NCBI GenBank assembly: GCA_950295325.1
Contig: OX485807.1
Location: forward strand, 19,811,666 to 19,875,665
DNA length: 64,000 bases
Reading direction: 5' to 3'
Source of the DNA: Polytrichum commune
Lineage: Eukaryota; Streptophyta; Polytrichopsida; Polytrichales; Polytrichaceae
Shown here one piece after another: positions 1 to 10,500 of this stretch (position 1 is the first letter of the stretch; each line of letters begins with the position of its first letter). Below the pieces are notes generated by a model. That model had not been told where the DNA came from, did not search any database, and worked only from the letters and a program-made list of their open reading frames with translations. The position numbers and the translations under genes are program-made.

Positions 1-820
1 CCAAAAAATAAAAAATGGCAGCATTAACCATAACGTTTCTCAGAGAATGATGTGTGTTTACTTGAAGGGAATGGGTTGGGGCACGGCCCACCACCCGCCC
101 CATTTCCCTTACTTAATTTCCCATTAGGTCACTTTGTGTGTTGCCCAAGTCGTCAACAAATAGGTTAGTAGGAGGATTTGAGTACTAGACTTGGGCCACC
201 ACTGGTACAGACCCTAAATTCAATTTGCCCACCGGGTCTTTGCCATGACTTGGGCTCCGTTAAGCAGTGGGGCCGGTCTCCTTCCGGCCTTCATCTATCA
301 CAAGTGGTACACTAAGGGGCGGTTTACACTATGGACCATGAAGTCGTCCCACGTAAGAGGTCTATTTTGCATGGGACGACTTCATGGGACGACTTCCATG
401 GTCCGAGTTACTAAAATATTAGTTTTCATGGTTCATGGGCCCTTCACTAGGTGTAAACCAAATGTGGACCATGAAGAATGACCATGCGGCAAGAAGTGGA
501 TGTGCTGATTTTTTTAATATAAGCCCAAAAAGGGCAGTTTTGGGGGAAAATGAAGTTTGAGCATTTTGTTGACTTCAAATTGCCTTCACTTGCCTACACA
601 TGCCTTCACTTATCTTGTCAATTAGTTTTTTCTTCTTTTCACCTTAAAGTTTGATCATTCTCTTGTCATCTCTTGGGCTTCAATTGTCTTCACTTTTTGT
701 TAAATGTGTCGAAGATGTGGCTTGCAAATCTTCTCACAACAATTTTTACAAAAAAAAAATGAGCGATGCAATTGTAAATGTTCAATGTAATTTACATGTG
801 ACATGTACCTTGTGTTTCAC

Positions 821-908
821 TACACTAAATAGGATATTTAGTGTTTGATTATATTTGATGTTGTTACCACCCAACCTTCCTCAACACTAAATTTCAATTC
901 TTTGATAA
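821..908 (-). repeat. Right-end fragment of the A-family element
   Basis: ACACTAAATAGGATATTTAG followed by GTGTTTGATTATATTTGATG, then GTTGTTACCACCCAACC, is the reverse complement of the A-family right end (compare 2057-2142 and 25735-25821). I see no matching left end nearby, so this is a fragment carried inside the Harbinger-like element. Confidence 0.65.
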
Positions 909-1018
909 TTAATGTTAGAAGATTTCCCATTGCGCTTCTTTTGACCACCCTGATCTACAGTCACTAAACGACTATGTATTTTCTTATTTCTTTTTCAACT
1001 GTATGTTTTAAACATTTT

Positions 1019-1086
1019 GGAGCGTGTAATATACCGTTGGAAAGGTATTTTCAAGACCTTTCCAATGGTATATTACACGCCTCCAA
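1019..1086. repeat. Short near-perfect hairpin
   Basis: Arms of about 28 nt (GGAGCGTGTAATATACCGTT and its near-complement at 1059-1086, with one G/A difference and one extra G) surround a loop of about 9 nt. It lies inside the Harbinger-like element. It could be a tiny MITE or a by-product of fold-back replication. Confidence 0.6.
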
Positions 1087-2334
1087 ATTCCAAACATTGC
1101 AGCTGGTAGACCAAAAAAACAAATCTGCACTTGAATTCTTGAGTTCTAGATGTCCCGCGTTGTTTGATGAAACACGTGTAAGCGGGTTTAAAGGGTAGGG
1201 CAAGGTAGTGCTGGTGTGTCTCATGGGCTATAATATAATTAAGGCACATAAAAGGTAGATTCATTAAAACATTCGTGAAATGGCATTTCTCTGACATGGG
1301 CCCTTGCCTTTTCCTACCAGACCACCTCTCTTGCCTCTCTCAACGAAAAACCCGTTGGACCATGTCAGTGCATTTATTAGGCCTTAAAATTTATATTTTG
1401 GGGACCTCAACCTCCGTGGTCCCTCTGCCATTTTTTCCTTAGTGTAAACCGAAGTTGTCCCGGGACAACTTCAAGAACCAATCAGCTGCCTTGCAGAGCC
1501 CTGGTCCAACTTCATGGTCCATAGTGTAAACCGCCCCTAAATATGATATTTAGTGTTTGATACACTAAATACGAACGCGTACACTAAATATCACTAACCC
1601 TATGCAAGTAAGTAACATTAAATGCAAACTCAAACACTAAATATCAATTATGATAATCTGTGGAAGTTACATGCATGAATTTAGTGTTCGTAAGGAGAAG
1701 GTTTAGTTCCTCATTTCTTGATTTATTGCAAGTAGGGATACATGGCTCATACACAGGGCTCTCGAATCCCCTCAACAAACAATCACATGTGTATTGTACG
1801 TGACCTCATACTCATCTCCAACAAAAGAGCACACAATTTCCATCGACAGAGCAAATGAACAAGCGCAATGCACTCTTCTGAGTCTTTGATGAGATTCCGC
1901 TCAACCTTCACATCTTAGACCGCAAGGGTTTTGGTTGAATGGACGCTTAAGGAAGTGAGGAGGACGAGAGAGAGAGATAGATTCTTGAAGCGATCGAAGA
2001 CGAGTGTTTCAGAGGCAGTGAGGTGGCAGTAGCGCATTTATGTCTAACACTAATTGTCAGAGAATTGAAAATTAGTGTTGAGCAGGGTAGGGTGGTAACA
2101 ACACTAAATACAATCAAACACTAAATACCATATTTAGTGTAGTGACATGTCCCATATTCAACCTGCTGCGGGTGGGCGACATTGGGCTTGGGCCTCATAT
2201 TCAGTCTGAGAGAGGAGAGATGTTGGAATTTAATAAAATTTATTCTAAACTTTGTGTTGGGATGCAGTGGCCCCACATAACATGGTATCGCCACTGAGTA
2301 GTGTTGTGCCCCCTTGTATATACTCCTTGTTTTG

Positions 2335-2580
2335 GGCTAGGGATTCATGGCACTCAAGTAAAATCATCCATCCAAGATATCGTGGATGAAGTGGCTCCAA
2401 TAAAAAAAGCCCCCCTATGGGGTTGAGGGCCGATTCATTCGAATGTGACGTCACTAGACTAATTCGGGGCCTTTGACTCTATTTCCAAAATCAAATTGCC
2501 CAAAAATAGCCATTTAGATGAGTCATGTGTTTTTTTCATCCGCACGGATGATTTTACTTGAGTGCCACGAATCCCCGGCC
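2335..2580. mobile_element. Mutator-like MITE with 9-bp target duplication
   Basis: A TIR of about 34 bp starts GGCTAGGGATTCATGGCACT at the left and is mirrored at the right end (GGCCGGGGATTCGTGGCACT when complemented). The repeat CTTGTTTTG flanks it at 2326-2334 and 2581-2589. A 9-bp duplication is the Mutator/MULE hallmark. It is 246 bp with no coding capacity. The internal sequence (ATTCG-AATGTG...GACTAATT-GGGGCCTTTGA) resembles the interiors of the elements at 4068-4200 and 19150-19395, so these form one family. Confidence 0.75.
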
Positions 2581-2630
2581 CTTGTTTTGGTCATTCATAC
2601 ATATATTGTCAAGTGTTGTTTTATCCCTCA

Positions 2631-2859
2631 CAATGTCCAAGGAAATTTTTGGACATAAGCCGTCAAGATCATAGTGTTTCCAAGTCCAACCAGTTACATC
2701 TTGACATCTTTCAATTTTTCTTTACGAAATTGAGGTATATATTCTCTACATTCCTGTAAAATGATTGGTAATTTTTCATGTAGTCTTGAACTTCAACCAA
2801 TTATTTCTCAAACTCTACTAGTTCATCTTCAACTAGTGGCCATTTCTCCCCGTCCAATG
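2631..2859 (+). mobile_element. hAT-type MITE, copy 1
   Basis: The element begins CAATGTCC and ends CCCCGTCCAATG. It is 229 bp and flanked by a perfect 8-bp repeat ATCCCTCA (2623-2630 and 2860-2867). Ends of CA-x-TG type with an 8-bp duplication are the hAT signature. The interior matches copies at 5869-6054 and, inverted, 13061-13286 (for example AGTGTTTCCAAGTCCAACC). Non-autonomous. Confidence 0.85.
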
Positions 2860-2867
2860 ATCCCTCA

Positions 2868-4066
2868 CCACCACACCATGAGCTATGTGATCTATAAATA
2901 GTTTGGATTTGTGCCATTCCGGTCCGTTGCACCCATGCACGTGAGTTAACATCTGGGACACACTCAACCTCGTACACCCATGCAACCATATGTCCAGCCA
3001 GTGCGTACTTTGCCATGTGAATGTATGCCCATGCCCATGTTTATAAGTCCACACGATCTGTTACCATGTCTCCATGGAACCTTTTAAGGAGGGGGGGGGG
3101 GGGGGGGAGAGATTTGTCTTTTTAATTAAGTTATCCTACTTTATCCTATAGCCCCATGCCATGTCACCACCTTAGCTCCATGCCCACCATAATTTATCCA
3201 TCATGCCCACCTTTTGCACTTGTAGGGTCATGCCTTTCCAACTTTGTTGCCTTTTTTTTCTTTTCTTATCTGAACATATAGATCCCTTGGCCCCCTTTAC
3301 AATGAAAAGGTTGAGAGGTTGAAAATTGGAAGCTTCAAGGAGGAAACCTTATGTAGCAAGGTACCGGCATGAATGTGAGCCCATTAGCCTAATGCTGATC
3401 ACTGATGATTAGCGGCATAACCTCCTTATATGTATGCTTGATACCTTACAATGAGCTTGAACTTTTCACCCACTTTCACTAGGCTTACAACCGTTATATG
3501 CCGCCTTCATGGATCCCATATTGAAAGACAGTGGCAATCTCTTGGCTTACAATCACAATCATTGTACCCTTTCAAGAATTAATATTCTAAATCAAAAACC
3601 ACAACCCATTTCTTGTAATTGATGTAAGGAGCCCAATATACCTCCAAATAATGAAATAATAACACACGAAGCAAGTAGGGATATTAAAAAAACAAAATTA
3701 GTGACTCAAAACATCGTCAGTACACACAAAATATACTTTTCCATGATCATCAATTTGAGGCACTTGTGATTTGATCCAACAAACTTTCATCCAAAGCCCG
3801 AACTATTGAGAGCAAGGTTCCTTTTCAATCCTAGCTCCTCATCCAAGCAATCCAACTTCCTCTTGGAAGTCAAAAGTTGAAAGACTCGTTAAAGCTATGA
3901 GGGGCTCTATCACCTCCAATATATGAACTGCATCATCATAAGTTTAGAATGAAGCTCCTATGTACAATATTCCTAGTTTTTGCATCGTGAAATGAGGAGA
4001 ATTCTGCATTTCAAAAGATAGCACTTGACAATTGATGTCCATTTAAGGTTCACATACCTTCAAGCA
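2868..4066. other. AT-rich intergenic, no gene seen
   Basis: Short ORFs here have no family features. A run of about 19 G lies at 3091-3109. No RNA gene or structured repeat is evident. Confidence 0.5.
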
Positions 4067-4067
4067 C

Positions 4068-4200
4068 GAGAAGGAATTGTTGCATAGGAGTGTACATGTC
4101 ATCCATCCATGTTAAAAAACCAACTCCCAATAGGGTTGTGACCGATTCATCTCAAATGTGTTTGAGTAGACTAACCCATGGTCTTCGAAATTAATCCTTG
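4068..4200. mobile_element. Partial MITE related to 19150-19395
   Basis: GAATTGTTGCATAGGAGTGT followed by CATCCATCC matches the TIR of the element at 19150-19395. The interior GTGACCGATTCATCTCAAAT matches that family. A mirrored right end is not seen, so the copy is truncated or decayed. Confidence 0.5.
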
Positions 4201-4426
4201 TGTGAAACAAACCAAAAACCAAAAGGTCCTCCGAAATGCATGTTATTCTTAGACATAATAGTTGGGTGAAGTAGGTGCACTCCAATGTTGTGCATGCATA
4301 ACAATTTTTCATATACAAGTGGGTAAGGGTATTGAAAGAGACTTTAGATTTTAGTGGGTCATGTATTAGAAATACTTGCAATATGTGCATGGATATAAAG
4401 TTGATGCCATGAAACTACAATGAATA

Positions 4427-4827
4427 TCCCATTTAGTGTGCGTGGTATTAATTCCCGAAACACACGCTATTTTGTCAAATCTCAAAATTAGTGAGGGTTG
4501 AGATTTTCAATGAGTGATACTAAATTCATGAATACATGTTCATTTACCATCCTTTTCAGGGTAATTAGTGTGTGCTCTAAGGTGTTTGTAAAGTACATAA
4601 TATGTTTTGGAAAGCTCGCAGTGGCTTATTATTATTCTTTTCAACCGGTGCCACTCACCTAAAGCATCTCCTAGCACTAAGAGTTGAAGAGGTCTTGTAT
4701 CGAGAGTTTTCCGCACTTTAACACTTTGGACTCCCGAAACCCTAGATCTTTTGATGGCATTGATTTCATAGGATAAAGAATTCAAGTATCACCTTCACTA
4801 ATTTCCCACACACACTAAATGGGATAA
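4427..4827. mobile_element. TIR element with TTTAGTGTG ends
   Basis: ATATCCCATTTAGTGTGCGT at 4426-4445 is mirrored by CACACACTAAATGGGATAA at 4809-4827; about 20 of 22 terminal positions pair. It is about 400 bp with no coding capacity. The terminal TTTAGTGT resembles the A family, but the flanking TIR sequence differs. Confidence 0.55.
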
Positions 4828-5868
4828 TTAGTGCAATGTGATAGGTATTGTGTATAGGTATCAAGTGAATATCAACCATAATGTTGAAGAATGTGATCCC
4901 AATTGGGTTGGATAATTGGTACCTGGATTGAACCTAGATTTTTGGACAACATTGGTATGCGATAAATTCCTCTTGCCACCTTCAAGTATAAGCAATTGGG
5001 CGCTTCTCACATTGTGGCAAAGTGCCATTGGGCGCATTTCCTCCCTTCACCTTAGCGAAGGTGACCGGTAATGAGGGTCATAATCATTTAACTTTTGGTA
5101 TTTGACTTGTACAAGAATTCCCGTACATTTATTGAATGAATATAAATCTATGTGTTCATGGTGTCCATAGGTTGGTAAGGATGTCATCTACGGGGATATA
5201 CAAATATTTTTAATTTTACTTTTAGTTGAAATCATGATAATACATTGTTTATAAGTGATTTTTTATACAGTTGAATAGTCTTTTATTTTTATTTTTATTT
5301 TTATTTATTAAACCCAACACTTACTATCACATTGCATTTTTTGTATGTATTTTTTGTTATTAAGATCAAAATTCTTGAAAACATCATGAGATACATGTTC
5401 CCATGAGTTCATGATGAGAACTCCAATGATATAACATAAAATCATTTTATGTCTCTTCTTTCCTTTTCATTTCTTCTCACAATTAGGCTTTGAGTGTACA
5501 AAGAGTGCATGATGCAAGAGCAAGGAGCCCTAGGAGTACCCCAAAAGAAAGGACTTGAAGAAAAATATGGCCTTTAGTACCCAAGGGTGTACCCAAGGTG
5601 ACTGGCTGATCTGGTCACCGGAGGTCTCGAACCATCACATGTCCTTCTTTTGACCGTCATGACCGATGGTCCTTTGGCACGGTCGTTGCACAATGTACAA
5701 TGTGGGACACCCATTCATGGGGAGTACCGGTCCTTAAGTGAGGGGAGATGAGCACATGGAACCAGCCTTTTCCCACCCACCCACCCATTTATTTTTCAAA
5801 AAATGGACTGGAACCGGTGCATGGAGCCTCGCCCTAAGTTAAAGAAGTAAGTATCCCTTTCTTTCCAT
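4828..5868. other. Intergenic, no gene seen
   Basis: AT-rich sequence with a short TTTTTA microsatellite near 5281-5310. No coding region with family features. Confidence 0.5.
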
Positions 5869-6054
5869 CAATGTCCGGGGAGATTGTTGGGCATAACCGG
5901 TCCAGATCCTAGTGTTTCCAAGTCCAACCGGTTACATGTTCGGATCTTTCAACCTTTCTTTCCGAATTCGAGGCATGTTTCTTCGATTCCTCTAAAATGA
6001 TCCGTAATTTTCCTGAAGTCAAAGTCTTGAACGTCAACCGGGTCATCTGTAACT
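5869..6054 (+). mobile_element. hAT-type MITE, copy 2, right end lost
   Basis: It starts CAATGTCCGGGGAGATT and follows copy 3 (reverse complement) through CAAGTCCAACCGGTTACATG and ATCTGTAACTAC. The expected right end (CTCCCCGATCATTG type) is missing, and sequence of the GH3-1 upstream region starts instead. Truncated copy. Confidence 0.65.
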
Positions 6055-6246
6055 ACAGTAGCCGCTTGAAAAGCTCATGATTTGGGCCATCTCAAATCTG
6101 ATGCTCCAAGGAGGTGGCAACGGTGGCCTAGTCTCTCTCCCGTTGTAAGATAGTCCGCGATCAGAAATCTTCCTCCCTTCTTTTCTTGTATGAATCCAAC
6201 TTCCGGAGAATTGGATGCTCCCAGCAAGTTACGTTGTGTGAGCATC

Positions 6247-6830
6247 TGCAGTAGTAGCAAGGGGAAGTCAAGGTGACTTCAACTTTGCTCCAGCTCAGCT
6301 TCAAGAAAGGAAGCTCCTTTCAAACTACTGACTCTGTTACTAAGGGTTAGGTGCGAAGCAGGTTGGTTTTTGTGCTGAAATTCATCATTCCTCGGAGACA
6401 AGTGTTGCTATCTTCTGTAAAGCTGTAGCTGGAGCGGGGAAGCAAGTTTGGGGTTCAGAATATTTTCAGTGCTGCTAATTAGGTTCAAGTCACTTGTGAT
6501 GTAAGACCTACCAATCTTCTTCTAGTGGATTTTGGTTGCAGTAGCAAGGGAAGTCGGTGAATGCAACTTACACCAGCTCAGGTTCAAGAAGGAAGCTCCT
6601 TTGAACATACTGACTCTGTTACTAAGGGTTAGGAGCGAAGCAGATTAGTTTTTGTGCTAAATTCCATCATTCATCCGGTGGCAGCTGTTGCTAACTACCA
6701 TTGAACTGTAGCCGGAGCGGGGAAGCGAGTTAGGGGTTCAAAATATTTAGTGCTGTTATTTGAAATCAATTCACTTGTGATGTAATAGCTAGCAATCTTC
6801 TTCTTCTGGTGGATTCTGCTTGCACTCGTT
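6247..6830 (+). repeat. Two tandem units of about 291 bp upstream of GH3-1
   Basis: Unit 1 (6247-6537) and unit 2 (6538-about 6830) share GCAGTAG-AAGGG-AAGTC, GGAAGCTCCTTT, ACTGACTCTGTTACTAAGGG and TTCACTTGTGATGTAA in the same order, with scattered differences. No ORF runs through them. They lie in the promoter or distal leader of GH3-1. Confidence 0.75.
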
Positions 6831-6934
6831 GTTGTAGGATGTGATGGGTGCAGGAGCACCGGCTATTGATTGACAGCTTGCATTACCTTTCTTGCGCTTG
6901 AAGTTTCTTCCGCATTACGATTGATTGGTTTCCT

Positions 6935-7515
6935 TCTCTTCCCTTGCAAGAACTGGTGATTCAAGCACTTCATCTTGATTAGGTCCTGTGGATTTAGTGG
7001 GTTAAGGTATTCTGTCGAAATTTGGGAGTTGGTCAGTGGCTGTGAGATTCGTATGAGCTCCCGAGTCGGGAGATAGCCTTTTGTTCTTGTGAGGGAGGGT
7101 TGACCTTCGGTCATTCCAGGAGCACATTCACTTGCTACTGAAGTTGGCATTCCTTGTCCGGTAGTGCAGCAGCATCCGAAGTGATTCTCCCTGCAATTGA
7201 GTTTCTCTAGTTTCGGATGCGGTGACTAGAGCTTGGCACTTGAAGAAGAGATAGGTTCAAATACTTCTTCATTATGTCCTGTGGATTTAATAGGTGAAGG
7301 TTTTCTGTCGAAATGTGGGAATTGGTATATTGCTACACCTAGAAGTTACTGTGGCTGTGAGAATCGGAGGAGCCTTTTGTTCTTGTCAGGGATGGTTAAT
7401 CTTCGGTCATTTCAGGAACACATTCATCTGCTACTGAAGTTGGCGTTTCCTCTCCAGCAGTCCAGCAGTATCCAAAGTGATTCTTCCTTGAATTCAATTA
7501 TCTAGTGGTGAGCAC
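6935..7515 (+). repeat. Leader repeats of GH3-1, two units of about 290 bp
   Basis: Anchors TCCTGTGGATTTA (near 6984 and 7277), TAGCCTTTTGTTCTTGT or its variant, and CATTCATCTGCTACTGAAGT recur with a period near 290 bp. The same unit is found upstream of GH3-2 (13430-14110). The stretch ends about 50 bp before the start codon, so part of it may be 5' UTR or a leader intron. Its role is not known. Confidence 0.75.
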
Positions 7516-7566
7516 ATAGGATCGACCTGGGGCTGATTTAGTTGGAGCTGAGCCAACACGTCCAAG

Positions 7567-10500
7567 ATGGCAGCCGTAGCTACCAGGCCAGCGCCTGAGA
7601 TGCAAGTGGAGGAGAAGAAGAAGGAGCTGGATCAAAGCGAGCTTCTGAAACTGCACAACAGCTCCTCATCAGATCCTTTCGTGATGCCATCGCAGCGAGG
7701 GTTGGTGACGACGGCGCCCGGGTTCGACCACGAGGCATTTCTGGACATGTTGGCCGAGGATGCCATGTTCCTACAGCGGGAGAAACTGCGACAGATTCTG
7801 GCCCGGAACGCAGACGTGGAGTATTTGCAACGACATGGGTTAGGCGGCCGAACGGATGCGGATAGCTTCCGAAAGTGCGTGCCGGTGGTGAAGTACGCGG
7901 ACTTGGAGGAGGATATCATGCGGATTGTGAATGGGGAGAAGACGCCTATCTTCACCGTCGACCCCATCACCGACTTCAATTTAAGGTCAGCTGTTGGTGT
8001 TGTTGTCTCAATCCAATGAGTGATTGAGAAGCATTGGCACTTGCCACACTAATTCTATCGACTCACTTTTCCATTAGTTAGACTGTGGAGGAGGATTCCT
8101 CATTAAGAGCCTGGGAGCCTGTTAATGCCCTTAGGTTAGCAGAATAAGGTGTTAACTCGAATATACTCAACTTTTGGTTTTGCATCTCCTTCTACTTGAG
8201 ATTAATCAAGCTCTGAATAGTTTGAGCATGTAGATGAAATGTTGGCAAATCCAAGTATAAACTCCCAAAGATTGCTAGTTGGAGGTCTACTGTAAAGGGG
8301 GCCTTAGTGATTTTACCCAACGCAGACAGCATCAGAAGACACCTACATCAAAGAGCTGGTGAGCAATCTAATATTCCGTTAGGTCAAGATCAGACAGGCC
8401 TAATATCGATTAGTCATATGACTAACCGGACTAAACCCTAGACTTGAATTAATTATTATTTGTGTAGTTGGAGAAAAGAGTTTACGGGTCATAATAGAAC
8501 TCAAAGTTTGTTTCTTCCTCTGATTACTATCTATATTGAATCCTGCACTTTGCGTGGGTTTTGTGGAGTGCAGCTCAGGGACCACAAGTGGGAAGTCCAA
8601 GTACATCCCTACAACGCCAAGAAACTTCGAGAACTACATGTTTCTTATGAGCTTTGTGGGGTCGCTGTACAAAAGGTGGTGCCTCTCTCACTTAACTACT
8701 CTCTTTGGTGAGAAATGACATGATGTGAGATCATCTCTTTGTTCACTTGCATTTTGCATTTTCAGATGGAGGTACTGAACAACGACGAATCCTTGGAATT
8801 GCTTGGAAACAGGTACCTCCCAGACCTCAAGGATGGCAAAGGGTTCAATCTTGCATTCGCTGGAAAACAAATGGACACGCCTTCGGGAATCAAAGCAGGA
8901 GCCCAGAGTACAAATTATTACAGGAGTGCACGTTTCAGGAATCGACCATATAACCCGGACCAAGAGGGTTGTGTCCCTGATGAAGTCATTTTGTGTGATG
9001 ACACTGATCAGAGCATGTACTGTCACCTCCTTTGTGCGCTCGCCCAATCACCCAAGGTGGTGAAAGTGTATTCCACATTTGCAGGTTAGTTTGACATATA
9101 TGTTTCAACAGATTTTCTCTCTATCCGAGTGATTCATGCAATCACACATGCAATCAAACAATAAAATCATAAAATAATGGCAGTATCTATAACTTCAATC
9201 AGGAGTCCATGCTCAGTATGGAAAACAGATTTAAATAGGGAAGATTGTTCACCTTGCATTCAAAGTAAAACTTGAATGAAACTTTCAGGAATCTAGTGTT
9301 TGAGCTCAAAGGAATGTATATGTGAAGAAGAATGCCACCTTGGCCGCATGACGAGGGCATGTGGTGGGGTTTCCCGAGAAAAACAGGCCTGGGAGTCTTC
9401 TTAGGAGGAAAAACCTGAACAATTCGATCCATGTGAGGAGGAATACAATTTCTAGTCTAGAATTTTTTCTCAGGCATGAACATGACGCCTTCATGAGCTA
9501 TTGGAGAGGTTGATCTACCGCCCAACACCAAGGTCAAGATGATCTGTCTCTTGCTCTTTCCACATAACTCTAATTAATTTCTTACATGGAGTTCTAGTCA
9601 ACTTCAGTGCACTTAGTCCCACTTCCATGGAACTTCAGATGTTACATTGTGTGTTGCCTGTCATCCATTACGTCAGGCATCAAGAAAGCCCGACCTCAAA
9701 TCCTATTTAGGTTTTGAGGTTGGGGTGGGAACATGTCCAACCTCAAACCTATTGTCATCCAATATTGAGGTATTGGGGTTGAGAAGGGGTTAATCATACG
9801 AAACTGAATCTATATTGTCATCCGGTATTGAGGTATTGAGGATAGGTTTGAGGTTGAGGTGACCTTGCTCTAGTACCTCTTTGCATAAGTATGTTGACAT
9901 CACCTCTCTTGCTTACCAGTGAGGGAGATAGGAGCAAGCTTGGATTCAATGTTTCATTTTCTCTCTGGTGTATGCATTCTATGCTTCAAGTTCCTGGTCA
10001 TCTCATCACAATATGAAGTCGCCATGTGGGTGACTGTGTCTTGAATCTTTTACAAGCTGGAAACTCATATCTTCTCATAAATTTCCAGCTGGTATTGTTG
10101 GAGCAATCCGTGCATTACAGAGACAGTGGCCTGAGATTGTGGAAGACCTCCGAACGGGCACATTGAACCCTAAAATCACCGAACCCGAAATGCGAGCTGC
10201 AGTCGAGAAAATACTAAAACCTAACCCTGAAATAGCCGGCCTGGTGGAGAGAGAATGCGGGAAGAAGGATTGGGGCGGCATAATACCACGTCTATTTCCA
10301 AACGCACATTACGTGGCATGTGTGATCTCGGGGAGCATGCTTCAATACGCTCCGGCTTTAAAGCACTTGTCAGGTCACCTGCCAACTATGTCCCCTGTGT
10401 ACGCGGCCTGCGAGTGTGCCTGTATTGGTCTCAACTTGAACCTCACATGTGAGCCACAGGACATCACCTACATGCTGTGGCCGGAATCAGCGTATTACGA

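Larger units (their letters stand above)
316..1537. mobile_element. PIF/Harbinger-like TIR element inserted in A1
   Basis: A perfect 29-bp terminal inverted repeat starts GGGGCGGTTTACACTATGG at 316-344 and is mirrored at 1509-1537. The element is flanked by TAA at 313-315 and 1538-1540. A 3-bp TAA/TTA duplication with a G-rich TIR is typical of PIF/Harbinger elements. It is 1222 bp long with no intact transposase, so it is a non-autonomous element. Subterminal repeats of GGGACGACTTC occur near 348-395. Removing it restores a continuous left end of element A1, so it is the younger insertion. It also carries a reversed right end of the A family (821-908). Confidence 0.75.
308..2142. mobile_element. 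Palindromic-terminus TIR element, copy A1 (interrupted)
   Basis: The left end ACACTAA lies at about 309-315, is cut by another element (316-1537 plus a TAA duplication), and resumes at 1541 with ATGATATTTAGTGTTTGAT. The right end at 2100-2142 is the inverted counterpart (ATCAAACACTAAATACCATA then TTTAGTGTAG). Without the insertion the element is about 610 bp. No transposase is visible, so it is non-autonomous. Its ends match copy A2 at 25428-25821, including the interior flank motif GGGTGGTAACAAC near the right end. The terminal 23 nt are nearly self-complementary, which is unusual for a TIR. The superfamily is not clear to me. Confidence 0.7.

Noticed and set aside
3091-3109. G-run, with similar homopolymers near 30820, 32909, 44364 and 56590
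   Set aside because: Simple homopolymers, possibly with sequencing length error; no structure around them.
5450-6400. TGTCTC (5450) and GAGACA (6395) as auxin response elements of GH3-1
   Set aside because: Single six-base matches at this length are expected by chance, and no equivalent is found upstream of GH3-2.
7632-7979. 115-codon - strand ORF inside GH3-1 exon 1 and its counterpart at 14214-14624
   Set aside because: Antisense shadow of a GC-rich, strongly conserved coding exon.
8766-8812. Earlier start of GH3-1 exon 3 (CAG/ATGGAGGTACTG)
   Set aside because: It would break the phase with exon 2 and lead to a stop; the homologous stretch in copy 2 has a TGA. The AAACAG/G acceptor at 8813 keeps frame and aligns without gaps to GH3 proteins.
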